A stretch of DNA of 64,000 bases from Psoroptes ovis (lineage: Eukaryota > Arthropoda > Arachnida > Sarcoptiformes > Psoroptidae), in NCBI GenBank assembly GCA_002943765.1, contig PQWQ01000005.1:3969001-4033000 (forward strand). The letters are read 5' to 3'. Positions 1 to 12,698 of the stretch are shown here, piece by piece. A program made the position numbers and the translations under genes. The notes under the pieces are model-generated. The model ran no database searches and was not told the origin of the DNA. It saw only the letters and a list, made by a program, of their open reading frames with translations. The first letter of the stretch is position 1, and the number at the start of each line of letters is the position of its first letter.

Positions 1-201
1 TGTTTTTTTTTTTTTTTTTTTTTTTTGATCGTAAATATGTTTCGACGTATCATAATAAATTTTACACATTTTTTCATCCATATATGCGTGAAAACATTCT
101 TGTTCAATTTTTGATTTACAAATAAATGCATATGTGAGTGTTTGTTTGGTTGGTTAGTTAGTTTAATCACAAATTTGACCAACAATCACCCTTATTATAA
201 A

Positions 202-3200
202 TCATACATTTGATTGTTGTTGTTGTTTATTTTTGCCACGTTTCTTTTTATTTGAGCTTGAAACAGTTACGAAACCATTATTATCATTGGTACCATTGCC
301 AGGTGTCAATGCTGGTGCTGGACCACACATATCCTGATAAAATAATGAATTGAAAATTGAAATAAAAATAAAAATGATTCAAAAAATAGAAAAAAAATTA
401 CTTCATATGGTTCAATTTGCTTGGCTTTATTACGAAGATAACTTCGTTTCGAAATGAAATTTTTGGCAAAATCACGTGATATTTTATTAACACCTAAATA
501 AGCTAATACATAGTCATTTATTTCATCCGGTGATGCTATGTCTTTAAGGAAACCAATAAATGTTTCGGCTGCAAAAATGATTGAAACAAATTGAAATGAA
601 TTTTGGACAAATAAAGAAATAAATAAAATTTACCATCAATATTTAATTCGAAATTTTGTTTCAATACATCCAAGCACCATTTATCAAATTCTTCCATTGA
701 TTCAACTTGAAGTGTCATCAGATTATTATCCTATTGATAGAATATAATTTTTTAGAAAATATAAATATTTGAAAATTTTTGACATAAAGAAAATCTTACA
801 TCATTTCCTTTGTTGATTGATTTATTATTGAGACTATTCACAATTTGTGTTTTCAATGTTGCTGGTTTGATATGTGCACTTGAATCATTATTGTGACCAC
901 TATCATTATTATTATTGGGAATTGATTGTAAATTATTTGTCACTGATGATGATTGATTAGAGGATTTATTGTTATTCGATGACGACGATGATAATGCTGA
1001 TTTATAATTGACAATTTTTTCTTCATGTTCTTGTTGTGCATTACTGCTATTATTGTGATGATTATTATTGTTATTTTCATTATTATTATTCCAATTGGAA
1101 ATTTTCTTAACATTTGATTGTTGTTTATTTCGCTGTGAATAATTGAAAAAATAGATTTAAATTAAAATATCGTTTTCAATATGTGTTTTCAAAATAACAT
1201 ACCTCTTGCTCTTGTTTTAGTTTAATTAAATGCGTTTTACGAGTAATGAAAAATTTCACAAACATTTTCGATACATTTGAACAGCCAAGATATGATTGAC
1301 AATATTCCGAAACTTCAGCTGGTGAACCTAAATCTTTGATAATTGCCATGAAACCATTGGCTAATAATAATAAAATTATAAAATCATGATTAAATGATTG
1401 ATTAAAAAATGATTGATTGACAAGCACTGATCAAAATTTACCATCAATATTATCGAAATGTTTATTTAACAATTCGGCTGAAACTCGATACAATTCTTCA
1501 GGATTATCGATTTCATTGCGAACAGAGATTAGTGATGATGAGTCCTTTTTTGGGTGAAGACAAAATAATGAATAAAATAATGATAAATTTGATTAAAAAG
1601 GAAAAAAATACCTTGACTTTAGGATTCGTTTTCAATATCTGACGTATGGATGCGCTGTCAATTTTTAATTTTTGTCCAGTTGCAACAGCAGCTTTATAAT
1701 TGATTTGTTGTTGTTGAGATGATGAATGATTATTTTGTTGTTGATCATCGTCATTACTTCCAGTAAACCATGTTGAGCCACCACTTGATTTCGTCGCCTG
1801 TTTTGGTGATCCATTCCAAACACCTGGTGGTGGAGTGTGTTGGCTGCCCGAACCTTTAGCAACAATGACAGATAATGGAGTGAATGGTTGAGTATTCGAT
1901 TCTTGTCGACGTCCCATTGCCATTTCCATGGCTTCTTGTTGACGCCGCAATATTGCAGCTTGTTTTTCAGCTTCTTCGGCTTGAATTTCGGCTAACGTTT
2001 TTATTTGTACTGGTGCTTGTTGCTCTTGCCATGGTTGTGCAGCCCATTTCATAGATCGATGCTGTTGCTGTGCCATTATCGCATTCATTTGCATTTGTTG
2101 TTCTTGCCGAATACGTCGCTCTTCTTCTTCTTTTTCTTCTTGTAATCGCTGAATTTCGGCAATACTCAACTGGGGTTGTGAAGACTGCTGTTGCTGTTGT
2201 TGTTGTGTTTCGAAATTATCTACATTTTGACTGCCCCATACAGCTTTCTTAGGCAATTGTGGCATTTGTGGTATTATGACTGCATTAGCATGCTGTGTTT
2301 GTGATGGTGGCGGTGGCGTTTTAACAGAAGATTGTGTTTGTTGTTCATGCGGCTGTTTGATTGGGACATTTGATGATACTTTAGTCGATTTTTGATTCGA
2401 AGGCTGTTTTTGTTGATTACTACGATTGTGTTTATTTCGCTGAACTTCAATAAATTCTAAATCATTCACATTTTCGTTTGATGTTTGATCAATAATTGTC
2501 ATTTGATAATTATCCATTAAGATTGGCTGAGATTCTTCTGATTTTACGATTTGCGGCTGCTGCTGCTGCTGTTGTTGACTTCTTTTTTGTTCTTGTTCTT
2601 GATGATATCGTTCTTCTGCTTCACGTCGTTGAATTTTCTCAACATCAGTCACAGATAATGCACCAGGTACAAAATTTTCATTGCCATATTTTTTCAACAA
2701 TTGTAATGGATCATCAATCGGTAATGGTTGCGGTAATTGACCATGTTTAATCATAGTTTCCGATCCAAATGCTGATGGATGATTCGAAATGTTGGATTGT
2801 TGATTATTCGATGATGATGATGATTGAGGTTGTGAAGGTGGTTGTTGTTGCTGCGTAACAAAATTTACAGGCTCATATGACTGTGTGCGTTGTAATAGTT
2901 GTGATTGTTGTTGTATTTGGATTGGATGCTGTCTAATTTGATCATTATTATTATTAATAGATGCGCTTGATGTTTCATCTAATGATAATTTTTTGGCAGT
3001 TTGCAAACGAGCAGTTCCAATGATGCCACCACCAGCCGAACTACTGGCAGTACTCAGCTGATCATCATCATCATTAGGCTGATGATGATGATGGAATCCA
3101 ATCGAAGATGAAGATGTCTGCCGCTGCTGCTGTTGTTGTTGTTGGTGATATTGTTGAAACCTATTGACTAAATATTGTTCCCTTTGTTGTTGAGTATTTA

Positions 3201-6200
3201 ATGATAAAAACTCTTCTTTGGTTGTTGCAAAATGTTGCGGTTGATTCGGTGGTTGTTGTATCAAATGATTAATTAGTAATCTCATTTGATTATTATCTGT
3301 AATTGTCGATGAATGTGTTGTTTGATGATGATTCGGTGGCATTTGTGGTTGTTGTTGTGGAATGCCCATTGTTTGTGCAGCTAATTGCTGCTGTTGTCGT
3401 TGTGTCGGAGGATTGGGATGCTGCATGAATTGTTCAAATAAATGATTGTTTGATAATAATTGTTGATCATCATTCAATTGATTTGTGTCCAAATTTTTTG
3501 ATAAATTTTGAAATAAATTAAATGAATTCATTAAATTTTCATCAAATTGAAATGGAATTTGATTCGATGAATTGGTTGATGGTGCGTTGTTTGGTCCAAC
3601 ATAATGAACATCATTATTGTTACTACCAACAGCACTGGTAGAAGTTGCCGTTGTTGATGACAAAAATTGATTTATCGATGACGGCGCTACGATTGGTGCT
3701 GAATGTGGTTGCTGTAATTGTTGATTGTTAGTGTTTGTAATTGTCGATGATATCGCTGCTGTCGTTGTTGTGCTTGTCAATGATACTGATGAAGCAGAAA
3801 AATATGGCAAATTAGCATTTTGTGATGCAATTCGACCAGCATCCATTGGCGCTGATGCTAACTGCTGTTGCTGAATGACATCAAACGGACATCGACCACC
3901 TAATGCTTGTATCAATTCGCCCAATTTAGTGAACTTTGCATCCGATGCTTGTTTAACTAACAAATCAGGATTAAAATAGCCACCTTTATACCAGTCATAC
4001 ATCTCTTGATTGGTGAATGGACCTTGTGTTTGTCCTTGTGGATCACAATAAAACCATTTAATGATTGATTGATGATGTTGCGTTTGTCTTGGTTGTTGAT
4101 TGTTATTATCATTATTACTGCTATTATTACAATTATTATCGAATTGATGTAATATTGGTAGATGTGAATGATGATCTTGTTGATTATTGAATGCTGCATG
4201 CAAATTGATATTATTTGGTGATTGTTGTTGTTCTTTTTGTTGCTGTAGAGCTAATCGCATAAACAGCTGAGAATCGACAATATTATCATTGGGTTTATTC
4301 AATGTCAATGTGGACTGATCATTGTCAAAATCAAAATTGAAATCATTCAACAAAGATGAAATTTTCAGCGCATCATTCATAAACGAATCATTATCATCAT
4401 CATTCAAAAATAATGAATTACGAATTTTTTGCGATGGTGATCCATTATCATTATTATTATGACCACTACCGATTGATAACAATGGTACATCAGGTGTTGT
4501 TGTCGTTGTTGTTGTCAATGATGCGGATGGTGATGTTGTTGATGTTGATGTCTTGGTTGCTGACGATACAATCGTATCTGATAATGGATCTAATAAGGGA
4601 CTCAATGAAGCGAGTGATTGTTGATTTTTTTGCTGGTCAATCATCATTAATTTTGATTGATCACCACTGAACGATACAGCGAAAGGAAAATTGGCTGCAA
4701 CGTTCAATGATGACATATTCTTCAAATTATTATTATCACTACTACTTTCAACTGCTGTCAAAGATTCACTATTCTTTATCGAATCGCTTCGATTAGAATC
4801 AAATACTGAATTTTTGCCATCAACATTATTTGCATTCATGTCAATCGATTCATTTTGATTATTATTATTATTGTGACTACCATCCATTTTTTCATCTTGG
4901 TCATTTTCGTTGGATTTCACATCTTTATCAATTGATAGCTGTTGTTCTTGTTCCGACTTACTATGATAATTTGGACTAAATGATGGATCATTGAAATAAT
5001 CGATAGGTTTTGATTTCGTTTCTGTTTTGATAATTGTTGATGGACGGACATCAGTTTTCCCGGTATTGCTATTGTCTCCTTTATCCACAGGCTTAGTTGG
5101 CGTAGCAGTGGCTACGGCATCTTCACTGGTGAACTTTTTATCTTTTTTTGTTTTTCTTCCAAAAAAATCTTCATCATCATCATCATCGATTTGATCACTA
5201 TGATTGCCAGTATCGATTTCTTTGTTTTTATCATTCCGATCATCATCCGATCCATTCTCCGGTTCTAATGGCTGCATTAATGGGTCATCATCAAGAGCTT
5301 CATGAAATGCTCCGGATGCATCAAATGTACCAACACGTGTTACATCGATACTGTTTGTATCTTCTAAACTCCATTCTGGTAATGAATCTTTACGACGATA
5401 TGAATCACTATCATCATCATTCGATTGTTGTTGCTGTAATTGTGAATGATGATGATGATTATTGTTGTTGTTGATTGTTGAACGTCCAAAACGATCACCA
5501 AAAAAATCTGAATTTTCATCGCAATTAGCATGATGATAATGATTATTATCACCACCAGAACCACCACCACCAGCAGCGCCGCCACCATTACTTCCACTTC
5601 CTCGTGATCTTGTATTGAAACGATCATATGAACGGCCATAATATCCACTGCTTTTCGACGATGAAGATGAATAATGAGAGAATTTAGAATTATCCATTTG
5701 TTTTGATGATGAACCATTATTTTCATCATTATTAATACGATCACCATGATAACGATCATTGCGAGAATTCATCATTTTCAATGGTGCTGTTGCTGATGAT
5801 GATGATGAATTTCGTGCAAACAAATCACCATATGAATTAGTACCGACATTCGAAGATGTTGATGAACTACGTCCACCGAATAAATCTCTTTCAGCATCTA
5901 GTACCCTTGAGCCATCCGTAGAATACGACGATACATGATGGTGATGATTACTATGATGATCACGTTCAGATGTTGTCGTGAATGATGAACGTTTTTGAAA
6001 CGATTTACCTGATTTATTTGTTGTAGCTGAAGGGGATGAAGATGATTGTTTGAAACCACTGCCGATACGATTGATACTGCCATCATGATGATCATCGATG
6101 ATTGGATCACCGAAAAAATCTTTTTGTCTCACTGAAAAAATCCAAAATTAATTAATTCATACATTTTTCTAATCAAAATTAATCAAAATACCTGAACTAC

Positions 6201-7560
6201 GTGAACCACTAACATCGTTTGTACGCCAACTATTCGTTTTCCATGGTGATGATTCTTTGCCAATTTCTGAATTTGTCGCATTTGCAGCATTCGTATTTGA
6301 ATCATTTTTATTGTTTGATGCTGTCGTTGATAATCCTGTAGATGTTGATGAACGCCATGATGGCATAAACAATGAATTTGAATTTTTTCCCACACCAGAA
6401 TTGATGTCAACCTCATCACGAGCCATTGAACTAGAAGCTGCTGTCGAATCCAAATATTTTTTCGAACCAGAATAAAGTGAACGAGAACCACTACTTGTGG
6501 AATCTGAATCAATCGGATTTTTGCCATTATTCATTTTGATTTTATCATAGTTGTTATTATCGTCATCATTATTACTAGAATTACGTTGTCCAGCTGCTAA
6601 ATCAGCATATTTTTTTGAACCAGAATAAAATAAACCACGAGAACCACTGTTACTATCGGGACTTGATGAATCCATCGATGATAATCGTGTGAAGACAATA
6701 TTGGCCGAACCACGACCTCTATTCATTGACGAACTTTTTGAAGAAAAACCTGCACTGGTGCTACCACTTCGGCCATCACGAGTTGAATATGATGAACTAG
6801 CGTTATTCGCTATTTGATTACTATTGCGCTCATTGGAAAATCCATTTGATGATAATATTTTATTCTGTCCATTGCCAGCACCACGTTCAGATGATGAACG
6901 AAGCGAATCATTCGATTTTGCTGTACGATCTTTATATGAAGAACCATATTGTTGATTATTGGACATTATCGTTGAGCCAGTATGATTATTTGCGCTGTTA
7001 TTATTACCTGATGAATGATAATTTTGATGTTGATTATTATCATATTGTTGTTGGTGTTGTTGCGATTGTGACTGCTGCTGTTGTTGTTGTTGTTCATTAG
7101 TTTTTTTCATAATAAAATCCGGATTCAAACTCTGTGACATTAAATCCATTTCATCGGCTGTTAAATCGATCAATGCTAATGGATTTTGTCCAACATCAAC
7201 AAATACTTCATCATGTTGTTGTAAATCTTTTGGTGGCTGAATATATGATTGTTGTTGTTGATAATATTGTAACATTTCTTCTTTAGTGTAACGATATTTA
7301 ATATCATTTTGATTATTATAATTATTATTGTGATAGCTATGATGATGATTGATGTTATGATAATTTTTTCCCAGCGATTTCGATAATTTATATGCATTGT
7401 TTGTAGCAGATGAATTATTATTATTCATCAAACCTGTCGATGTTGAAGAATTTTGTGTTTTGCCTTTATTATTTCCAGTATTACTATTGTTTCCGCTATT
7501 AGCACCATCAGTCAATGCACGCAGCCAATCGGGACCAAAATTCAATTCTGTTGTAGCCAT
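202..7560 (-). CDS. GIGYF: GIGYF-family GYF-domain protein (4EHP-binding translational repressor), 8 exons
   Basis: Eight exons read from splice sites: 7560-6192, 6131-1612, 1544-1442, 1360-1203, 1132-800, 730-634, 568-402, 333-202; the frame is continuous and gives about 2292 aa. Residues 6-17 (LNFGPDWLRALT) match the GIGYF N-terminus, and YRYTKEEMLQYY at 89-100 fits the 4EHP-binding motif. DSLPEWSLED (about 705-714), followed by GTFDASGAF, fits the conserved GIGYF segment linked to DDX6 binding. The GYF domain lies at about 1147-1206 (DPQGQTQGPF, GGYF). Charged helices follow at about 1779-1840 (IAEIQRLQEE, LAEIQAEEAEKQ), and the C-terminus is the lysine-rich FVTVSSSNKKKRGK. Known family role: with 4EHP it represses translation of selected mRNAs in the cytoplasm. 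Length is well above the vertebrate proteins because of Gln, Asn, His and Ser runs. The C-terminal module appears twice. A possible 5'-UTR acceptor sits at 7584-7585, so the promoter is probably further upstream. Confidence 0.93.
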
Positions 7561-8608
7561 TTTTTTTGGTTGTTCAAGAAAATCTAGAAATATTTGAATT
7601 ACATATTAGAGAATCGGTGGAAAATTGATAAAATACGGTACTTTTATTTGATGATGATCAAGAAATATTCAAGAAATGTTTCGTATATTTCGTTAAATTC
7701 AACGAGAATTATTCAAGAATTTATTAATTCACCAGTTTATTTTTTTTATTCAAAATAGAAAGCACATGGAATTCGATGACACAATGACAATCCAACGAAA
7801 AAAGTTTAAACTTGTTAATCGTCACTCGTTAAATTTGAAAATTTAAAATGCAATTCAATCTAAATAGAAGAAGTGAGAATTCTAGAAAAAACACATGCAT
7901 AAACTGTTAATGTCGTTCAATTATTAAGTTTTATTCATTTATATTTATTTTCATCAAATTCTTTGTCCAAACAAACAACAAAAAACGCTGATCATCATAT
8001 TCACATAACGTTTTGAATGAATGTTTATTATTAGTCACAAATATATTCACATCGAATAAACACATAAAGCACTATTCAAGTCTTTTTTTTTGCTTTCACA
8101 TAAAAAACTATTATTATATTTCATTGATATAAAGGTGAGATGAATGATTCTGTGATTTTTATTTATTTTGATTTGATTCGATTCAAAATCAAACAACAAA
8201 AGCTGCAAATACAATTCAAATTGAATCGAAAATAGGCTCAGTATTTGTAAGGTTATTGTTTCAGGAAATACTCCAAATAAACTTTTCGAAACAATGCTTT
8301 ACAAGAAATCAATGATTTTCAACATTATTTCACATAACAAATATGCACACACACGAGATGATAATTTTAAATTACACTTAATGATAACACGTACACAAAC
8401 TCATTGAACAAATGCAATTAGAATAATTATCAATTTTTTCAAATTCAAAGGTTCCAAGATGTTTTTCATCGAAGAAAATCTTAGAAAGAAAAGATTCAAA
8501 TTTGTTCACAAAACACAAAAGAATTTAGTTAGTTTGTTTGTTTATTTATTCGAATGATTTAAATTTTCAATATTTTAGTTTCGGTTTGTTGAATCAAAAT
8601 TATAAGAT

Positions 8609-8634
8609 TTTAATTAATTAATTAATTAATTAAT
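8609..8634. repeat. (TTAA)n microsatellite
   Basis: Tandem TTAA units run uninterrupted for about 26 bp in noncoding sequence. Confidence 0.9.
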
Positions 8635-9240
8635 AATTGTCGAATGCTGATTATTCATTTTTATTTATTTTTTGTTTGATGAGAATGAGGAGCAATTGTT
8701 GTTGTTGTTTATCTGTTTTTTTTTTGTTCTTTTTTTTTTGTTGTTCAATTCCATTCGATACATTTTTTGTTCAAGTTTGTTTTTGTTGTTCGTTCGTTCG
8801 AAAGCCAATTTATTCAAGCCATCGTTCGTTTTATTTTGTGACCACGGCCATTTCGCAATGCATATTCTATGAATCGAAGTTATAGTCACAATTGAATTTG
8901 TTCGAATTTTTAATCAATTTTTTTTAATTAAAAAAGTTGTAGTAGCATTAATAATAGTGATTTGATCATAAAACAAAAATCGAGTAACATTTTTTTTGTG
9001 CATTTCTTCAAATTTTTGTTCTGTTATCACTTGTTTTTTTTTGAAAAAGAATTTTTTGGGGGAGTAGCATATGTTTGAATGGAATCGAATCAAAGTACTA
9101 CTACACAAACATATTTCAGGTCATTGTGCGTATTTATTAATGAATTACTATTGTTGTGCTTCACACTTAAAACAAACAACAAACAACCATGAAGAAAAAT
9201 GATTTAATTCACAAATGATAGGACAAAATTTTTTTTAAAA

Positions 9241-9246
9241 TTTATT
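9241..9246 (-). terminator. Polyadenylation hexamer candidate of the proline-rich gene
   Basis: AATAAA on the minus strand lies about 80 nt beyond the stop codon at 9325. It is the only hexamer close to that end. Confidence 0.35.
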
Positions 9247-9324
9247 CTACAAAATTGGCAGAAAATTAAAGAACGAAAATGATCACATTTAATAATTGGA
9301 AAATAAAATGAGAAAATCAGCAAA

Positions 9325-11148
9325 CTAATGATGTGGTCGGCGATATTTTTTCAAACGTTTCATACGAACGAATGAATATGGTGGTGGCCGTGGTAATCGT
9401 AAACCTTCACTGAATGTATGACGCAAATAATATTTATAAATTGATTTTGCATACGGTCCAACCGGTATTGATTGTTGTATGTGATCTAGCTGTTTATTTA
9501 GCTGATCTTGATCATCACCATAACCATATGGTACTTTAGGACCACCATGTGGACCACTTAAATTGAATTCGATGCGAAAATCATCAGGTCCATCATCGCC
9601 ATGATATTTTTTCTTTTTTTGATACGAATAATAAGGATTTATTTTGTTGCCATATTTTTTCACCCATTGAATCGATGACTCGGCCATTGCTTGATCTTCA
9701 TCATTTTCATCATTCGGTATCGATTGTTCCATGTCTGGTTGGCGAAGATTATCTGAGAATGATGATGGTTCATCACTATTTAATCCTAAAATGCTGTCTG
9801 GATTCTCTAAATCTTCATCTTCCATCGGTACAGGTTCATTTGTGATTTCATCGATTTGTGATTCTGATGGTACTGTTTGATCATCGACATAAATCATGTT
9901 TGGGTCATAATGTTCACCAATGTTTATTTTCATCGGTTGATGTTCTTTTAGTTCTGTTTGTTGTGGCACTAATTGTGGCTGTGGAAGTGATACTAAATCA
10001 GTGAATTCCATAGCCATTTGTCTTCTCGTTTGCTCAGAATTGGCTTTTTCTTGAGACATACGTCTTGGTGGATCCGATGGAGTTGATGGACTTGGAAACA
10101 TCGGTGCCATCATCGGTGGTGGTGGTGGTGGGATTAGTGGAAAAAATGGAAGTGGTGGTGGTGGCAACATTAAAATTGGTGATTGTGATGAATCTGATCG
10201 ACGATTATCATCATCACTTATAGACATTCTTTTCCGATTCGAACCTTGATATTTATATTCGTTTGGCAATGGTAAATGTGGCATTTCGGGTGGATAATTC
10301 GATGACGATTGTGATGATTGTGATTGCGGCGGTGCTGATGGTTCAGATGGTGGCGGTGATAACATTAATTCACTTTGATCATCGTAGCCACCCATATTTG
10401 ATTGTAAATCAATCGAATGTTGTTGTAACAATAATCGCTGTTCATTTGGATTGATTGGCGGCGGTGCTGGCGCCGCTGTAGGAGGTAATGGTGATGATGG
10501 CGGAGGTAATGGTGCCGGATACTGCGGCTGTTGATCATAAACATTATCATCAAATTGAACAACAGTAGGTGGTGGTGGTGGTGATTGTTGCGGCGGTGGC
10601 AATGGCTGATTTTCAATCATAATCGATGATTGCATATTGGGATCGTGTATAGGCCCTTGAGGCAAAGGAATCGGTATCTCAATCGGTGGTTTATGTGATG
10701 GCTGTAATGATGTTTCAATGATTGGCTGTTGTTCTGAAGACGCATAGCCACCATAACCATAATCATAACCAGATTTTTTATCTTGTCCAAGTGATAATTG
10801 TGCATTCAGTACGATATCTTGTGGTGGAGGATCATATGGATTACGTTTGGCCATTAATATTGTTGGCACTTTGAGCGGCAATGACCCATCCATTTTAAAT
10901 TTCTTGGGTCGTATATATTGATTTTTACGTATGGTCATATGTAATTTATTTGGTTTCACTTTGACCAGCGTAGGCAAAAACGATATCCCCAGTGAATAGG
11001 TTTTGAATTTTTTTTTACCAGCCAAAATTTTCGTTATCGTAATCGGTGTTGAATCACCGTATTCAATCATTATGACCATTGTGGTGATTAGAATTGTGAT
11101 CAGCGACACACCTAAACCATATGGTGATCTATTTGATTTGAACAACAT
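9325..11148 (-). CDS. Secreted proline-rich protein, unknown function
   Basis: A single exon of 607 aa from the first ATG (11148). An in-frame TTG lies further upstream, but ATG is preferred. The N-terminus has a basic start (MLFKSNR), then a hydrophobic stretch near residues 12-28 (GVSLITILITTMVIMI), as expected for a signal peptide or signal anchor. A basic region (KKKFKTYSLG ... KNQYIRPKKFK) follows. The middle third is dominated by PPPP runs alternating with Gln, Ser and Tyr. An acidic segment is found near 430-480. The tail is basic and aromatic (YYLRHTF ... MKRLKKYRRPHH). I see no known fold and no cysteine framework. Composition suggests an extracellular structural or cuticle-associated protein, which is inference only. 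Neighbours give no functional clue. Confidence 0.75.
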   Translation of the reverse strand: MLFKSNRSPYGLGVSLITILITTMVIMIEYGDSTPITITKILAGKKKFKTYSLGISFLPTLVKVKPNKLHMTIRKNQYIRPKKFKMDGSLPLKVPTILMAKRNPYDPPPQDIVLNAQLSLGQDKKSGYDYGYGGYASSEQQPIIETSLQPSHKPPIEIPIPLPQGPIHDPNMQSSIMIENQPLPPPQQSPPPPPTVVQFDDNVYDQQPQYPAPLPPPSSPLPPTAAPAPPPINPNEQRLLLQQHSIDLQSNMGGYDDQSELMLSPPPSEPSAPPQSQSSQSSSNYPPEMPHLPLPNEYKYQGSNRKRMSISDDDNRRSDSSQSPILMLPPPPLPFFPLIPPPPPPMMAPMFPSPSTPSDPPRRMSQEKANSEQTRRQMAMEFTDLVSLPQPQLVPQQTELKEHQPMKINIGEHYDPNMIYVDDQTVPSESQIDEITNEPVPMEDEDLENPDSILGLNSDEPSSFSDNLRQPDMEQSIPNDENDEDQAMAESSIQWVKKYGNKINPYYSYQKKKKYHGDDGPDDFRIEFNLSGPHGGPKVPYGYGDDQDQLNKQLDHIQQSIPVGPYAKSIYKYYLRHTFSEGLRLPRPPPYSFVRMKRLKKYRRPHH

Positions 11149-11593
11149 TTTCGATTTGATTGATTTGATTTGATTCAAAATTTGCTTCAGAACACTTGAT
11201 TCACTTGAATTTCATTCATTAAGAAATCAATCACATGTAGGAATTCACTTTGAAACACTGTAAATATATGGATGGTATTGGTGATCGAATGTGAAATGGA
11301 TGTGTGTAATTATTACATGATCGGCAACCAGGACAAATGAAATCTGAAAATATTTTCGTTTGACATAAGAAAACGAATTGGTTTCTCTTAGATCTTAAGA
11401 AAATTTGGTTTTCTCTTTCTTGAAATTTTCATTTGATTTGAAGCTATTTTTGTTCAATCGAAGTGTATTCTAAATTTAGACTGATTGATTCATTCGAAAT
11501 CGAATTGATGTGTGGTTGTTGTTGGTTTGGATTGTTTATTCATTCTTCGTACAACTTCTGTGGGCCAGAGGAGGAACATTTGTTCGGAAATAT

Positions 11594-11673
11594 TAGATAG
11601 TCCGGAAAGTTTTCCGCCGGTTATATCGTTGGAAAATAATTAAAAAATCGGTAAGAACTTTTCGGACAATCTA
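11594..11673. mobile_element. Mariner-type MITE, copy 1 (core subfamily A)
   Basis: An imperfect palindrome of 80 bp starting TTAGATAGTCCGGAAAGT and ending TTTTCGGACAATCTA, bounded by TA. The core CGGTTATATCGTTGGAAAAT is shared with the copies at 48482 and 48885. No coding capacity. Size, TA ends and the GGTTGtCC terminus resemble mariner-derived palindromic MITEs such as human MADE1. Confidence 0.75.
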
Positions 11674-12050
11674 CTATTTGACTATTTTTTTAAAGCCAAA
11701 AGCTGTTGGCTTTAATCTTATCTAATTTGAGATGTAAAATTCATGCAAGAACTAGCTAAGAATATATGAGATTAGAGGTTTTTTCGAGGGCCAAATGAGG
11801 GTCCTATTTGAGAGATATTTGAATTGTTTTCCGAATTCTTAAGATTTCAATTCAAAAGTGAAAATGTAACTTGAAGAAAGTAAGAAAGAAAAATACTGGT
11901 CAAACAAGTGTCTTTTGTCAAAAAAAAAAAGAAAAAAATGCCCAAGTCTAGGTATCGGTATAGCAAATACAAACAATAATACTTGAATCACTTGTAAATT
12001 GTTGTGATTGACCTAAATTCAATGGCAATCGTAAATGATATGAAATCTAT

Positions 12051-12130
12051 TAGGTTGTCCGAAAAGTTCTTGCCGATTTTCATGAGCAACTCTATTGTGA
12101 TTAAGCTGAATGAACTTTTCGGACAACCTA
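12051..12130. mobile_element. Mariner-type MITE, copy 2 (core subfamily B)
   Basis: A clean 80-bp copy. It starts TTAGGTTGTCCGAAAAGTTC, and its end is the reverse complement (ACTTTTCGGACAACCTAA). The core AACTCTATTGTGATTAAG differs from subfamily A and matches the copy at 15140. Confidence 0.85.
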
Positions 12131-12698
12131 ATATGGAAAATACAAAAAAAACTTTCTCTTTCGAAATGTTGTATACACTGAGAGTAAAATACTTAAAAAA
12201 AATAACCAAATAAATGTGCTTTCTTAAACATCAAAGATCACAAAATGTCTTAAAGAAAAAGCAAACCATTAAATTACAGCCAGTTTACCAGCAGTTTACA
12301 AGCAGTCAAGTTGTCCAATGGTATTTCTGATTGAAGTAAAAAATTTCCTCGAGAAACTTTCTCATAAAAAAATCATCAATTAAAATCTAGGCCAATCATT
12401 TGGTTTTTATCGAAAAGATTTCTTCTTCAAATCAAAGCATCGGATTGAACCAAAATATCTAAAGATATTTTTGGTTACGGAACAAACAAATGGCGTCAAC
12501 ATATTTGTTTTATTAATAAAAAGTTCTCATTTCCTTAATCTTAATATCTTGAAGGGAACCGAAAAATAAATAAATTAATAATCATCTTAATTTCCTTAAT
12601 CATTCGAATTCGAATCAAATTAAATTAATTCGAATGTTATATTTCAATTAACATGGGGCTATCTTTTGTCTTAGGTCCGATGAAGATGATTCGATTGA

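Larger units (their letters stand above)
7561..9324. other. Intergenic, GIGYF upstream region
   Basis: This 1.76-kb A+T-rich stretch separates the GIGYF start from the 3' end of the proline-rich gene. A plausible 3' splice site on the minus strand (TTTCTAG at about 7584-7590) suggests that a noncoding GIGYF first exon and the promoter lie here. A TTAA simple repeat is at about 8609-8634. Short open frames at 8637-9108 on both strands are homopolymer-rich and show no family or codon signal, so I leave them out. Confidence 0.5.
11149..12698. other. Intergenic region with two mariner-type MITEs
   Basis: No coding exon is supported. Two of the six roughly 80-bp palindromic elements lie here, at 11594-11673 and 12051-12130. 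The 12004-12213 open frame consists largely of the second element and is spurious. Confidence 0.6.

Noticed and set aside
1..26. Poly-T run at the left edge
   Set aside because: A homopolymer at the window border; it could be a poly(A) tail of a minus-strand retrocopy or a simple repeat, and nothing adjacent supports either.
1665..6110. Open frames on both strands inside the GIGYF exons (for example 5364-5759, 2496-2750, 4413-4670)
   Set aside because: They are Ile/Met/Val- or His/Tyr-rich shadows created by ATG/CAT/TTG trinucleotide runs of the real coding strand.
8637..9108. Several short frames around 8.7-9.1 kb
   Set aside because: They consist of poly-T/poly-A derived Phe, Lys and Leu runs and lack domains or splice sites.
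12004..12213. 69-codon plus-strand frame and its minus-strand partner
   Set aside because: Most of it is the MITE at 12051-12130 plus flanks; no coding evidence.
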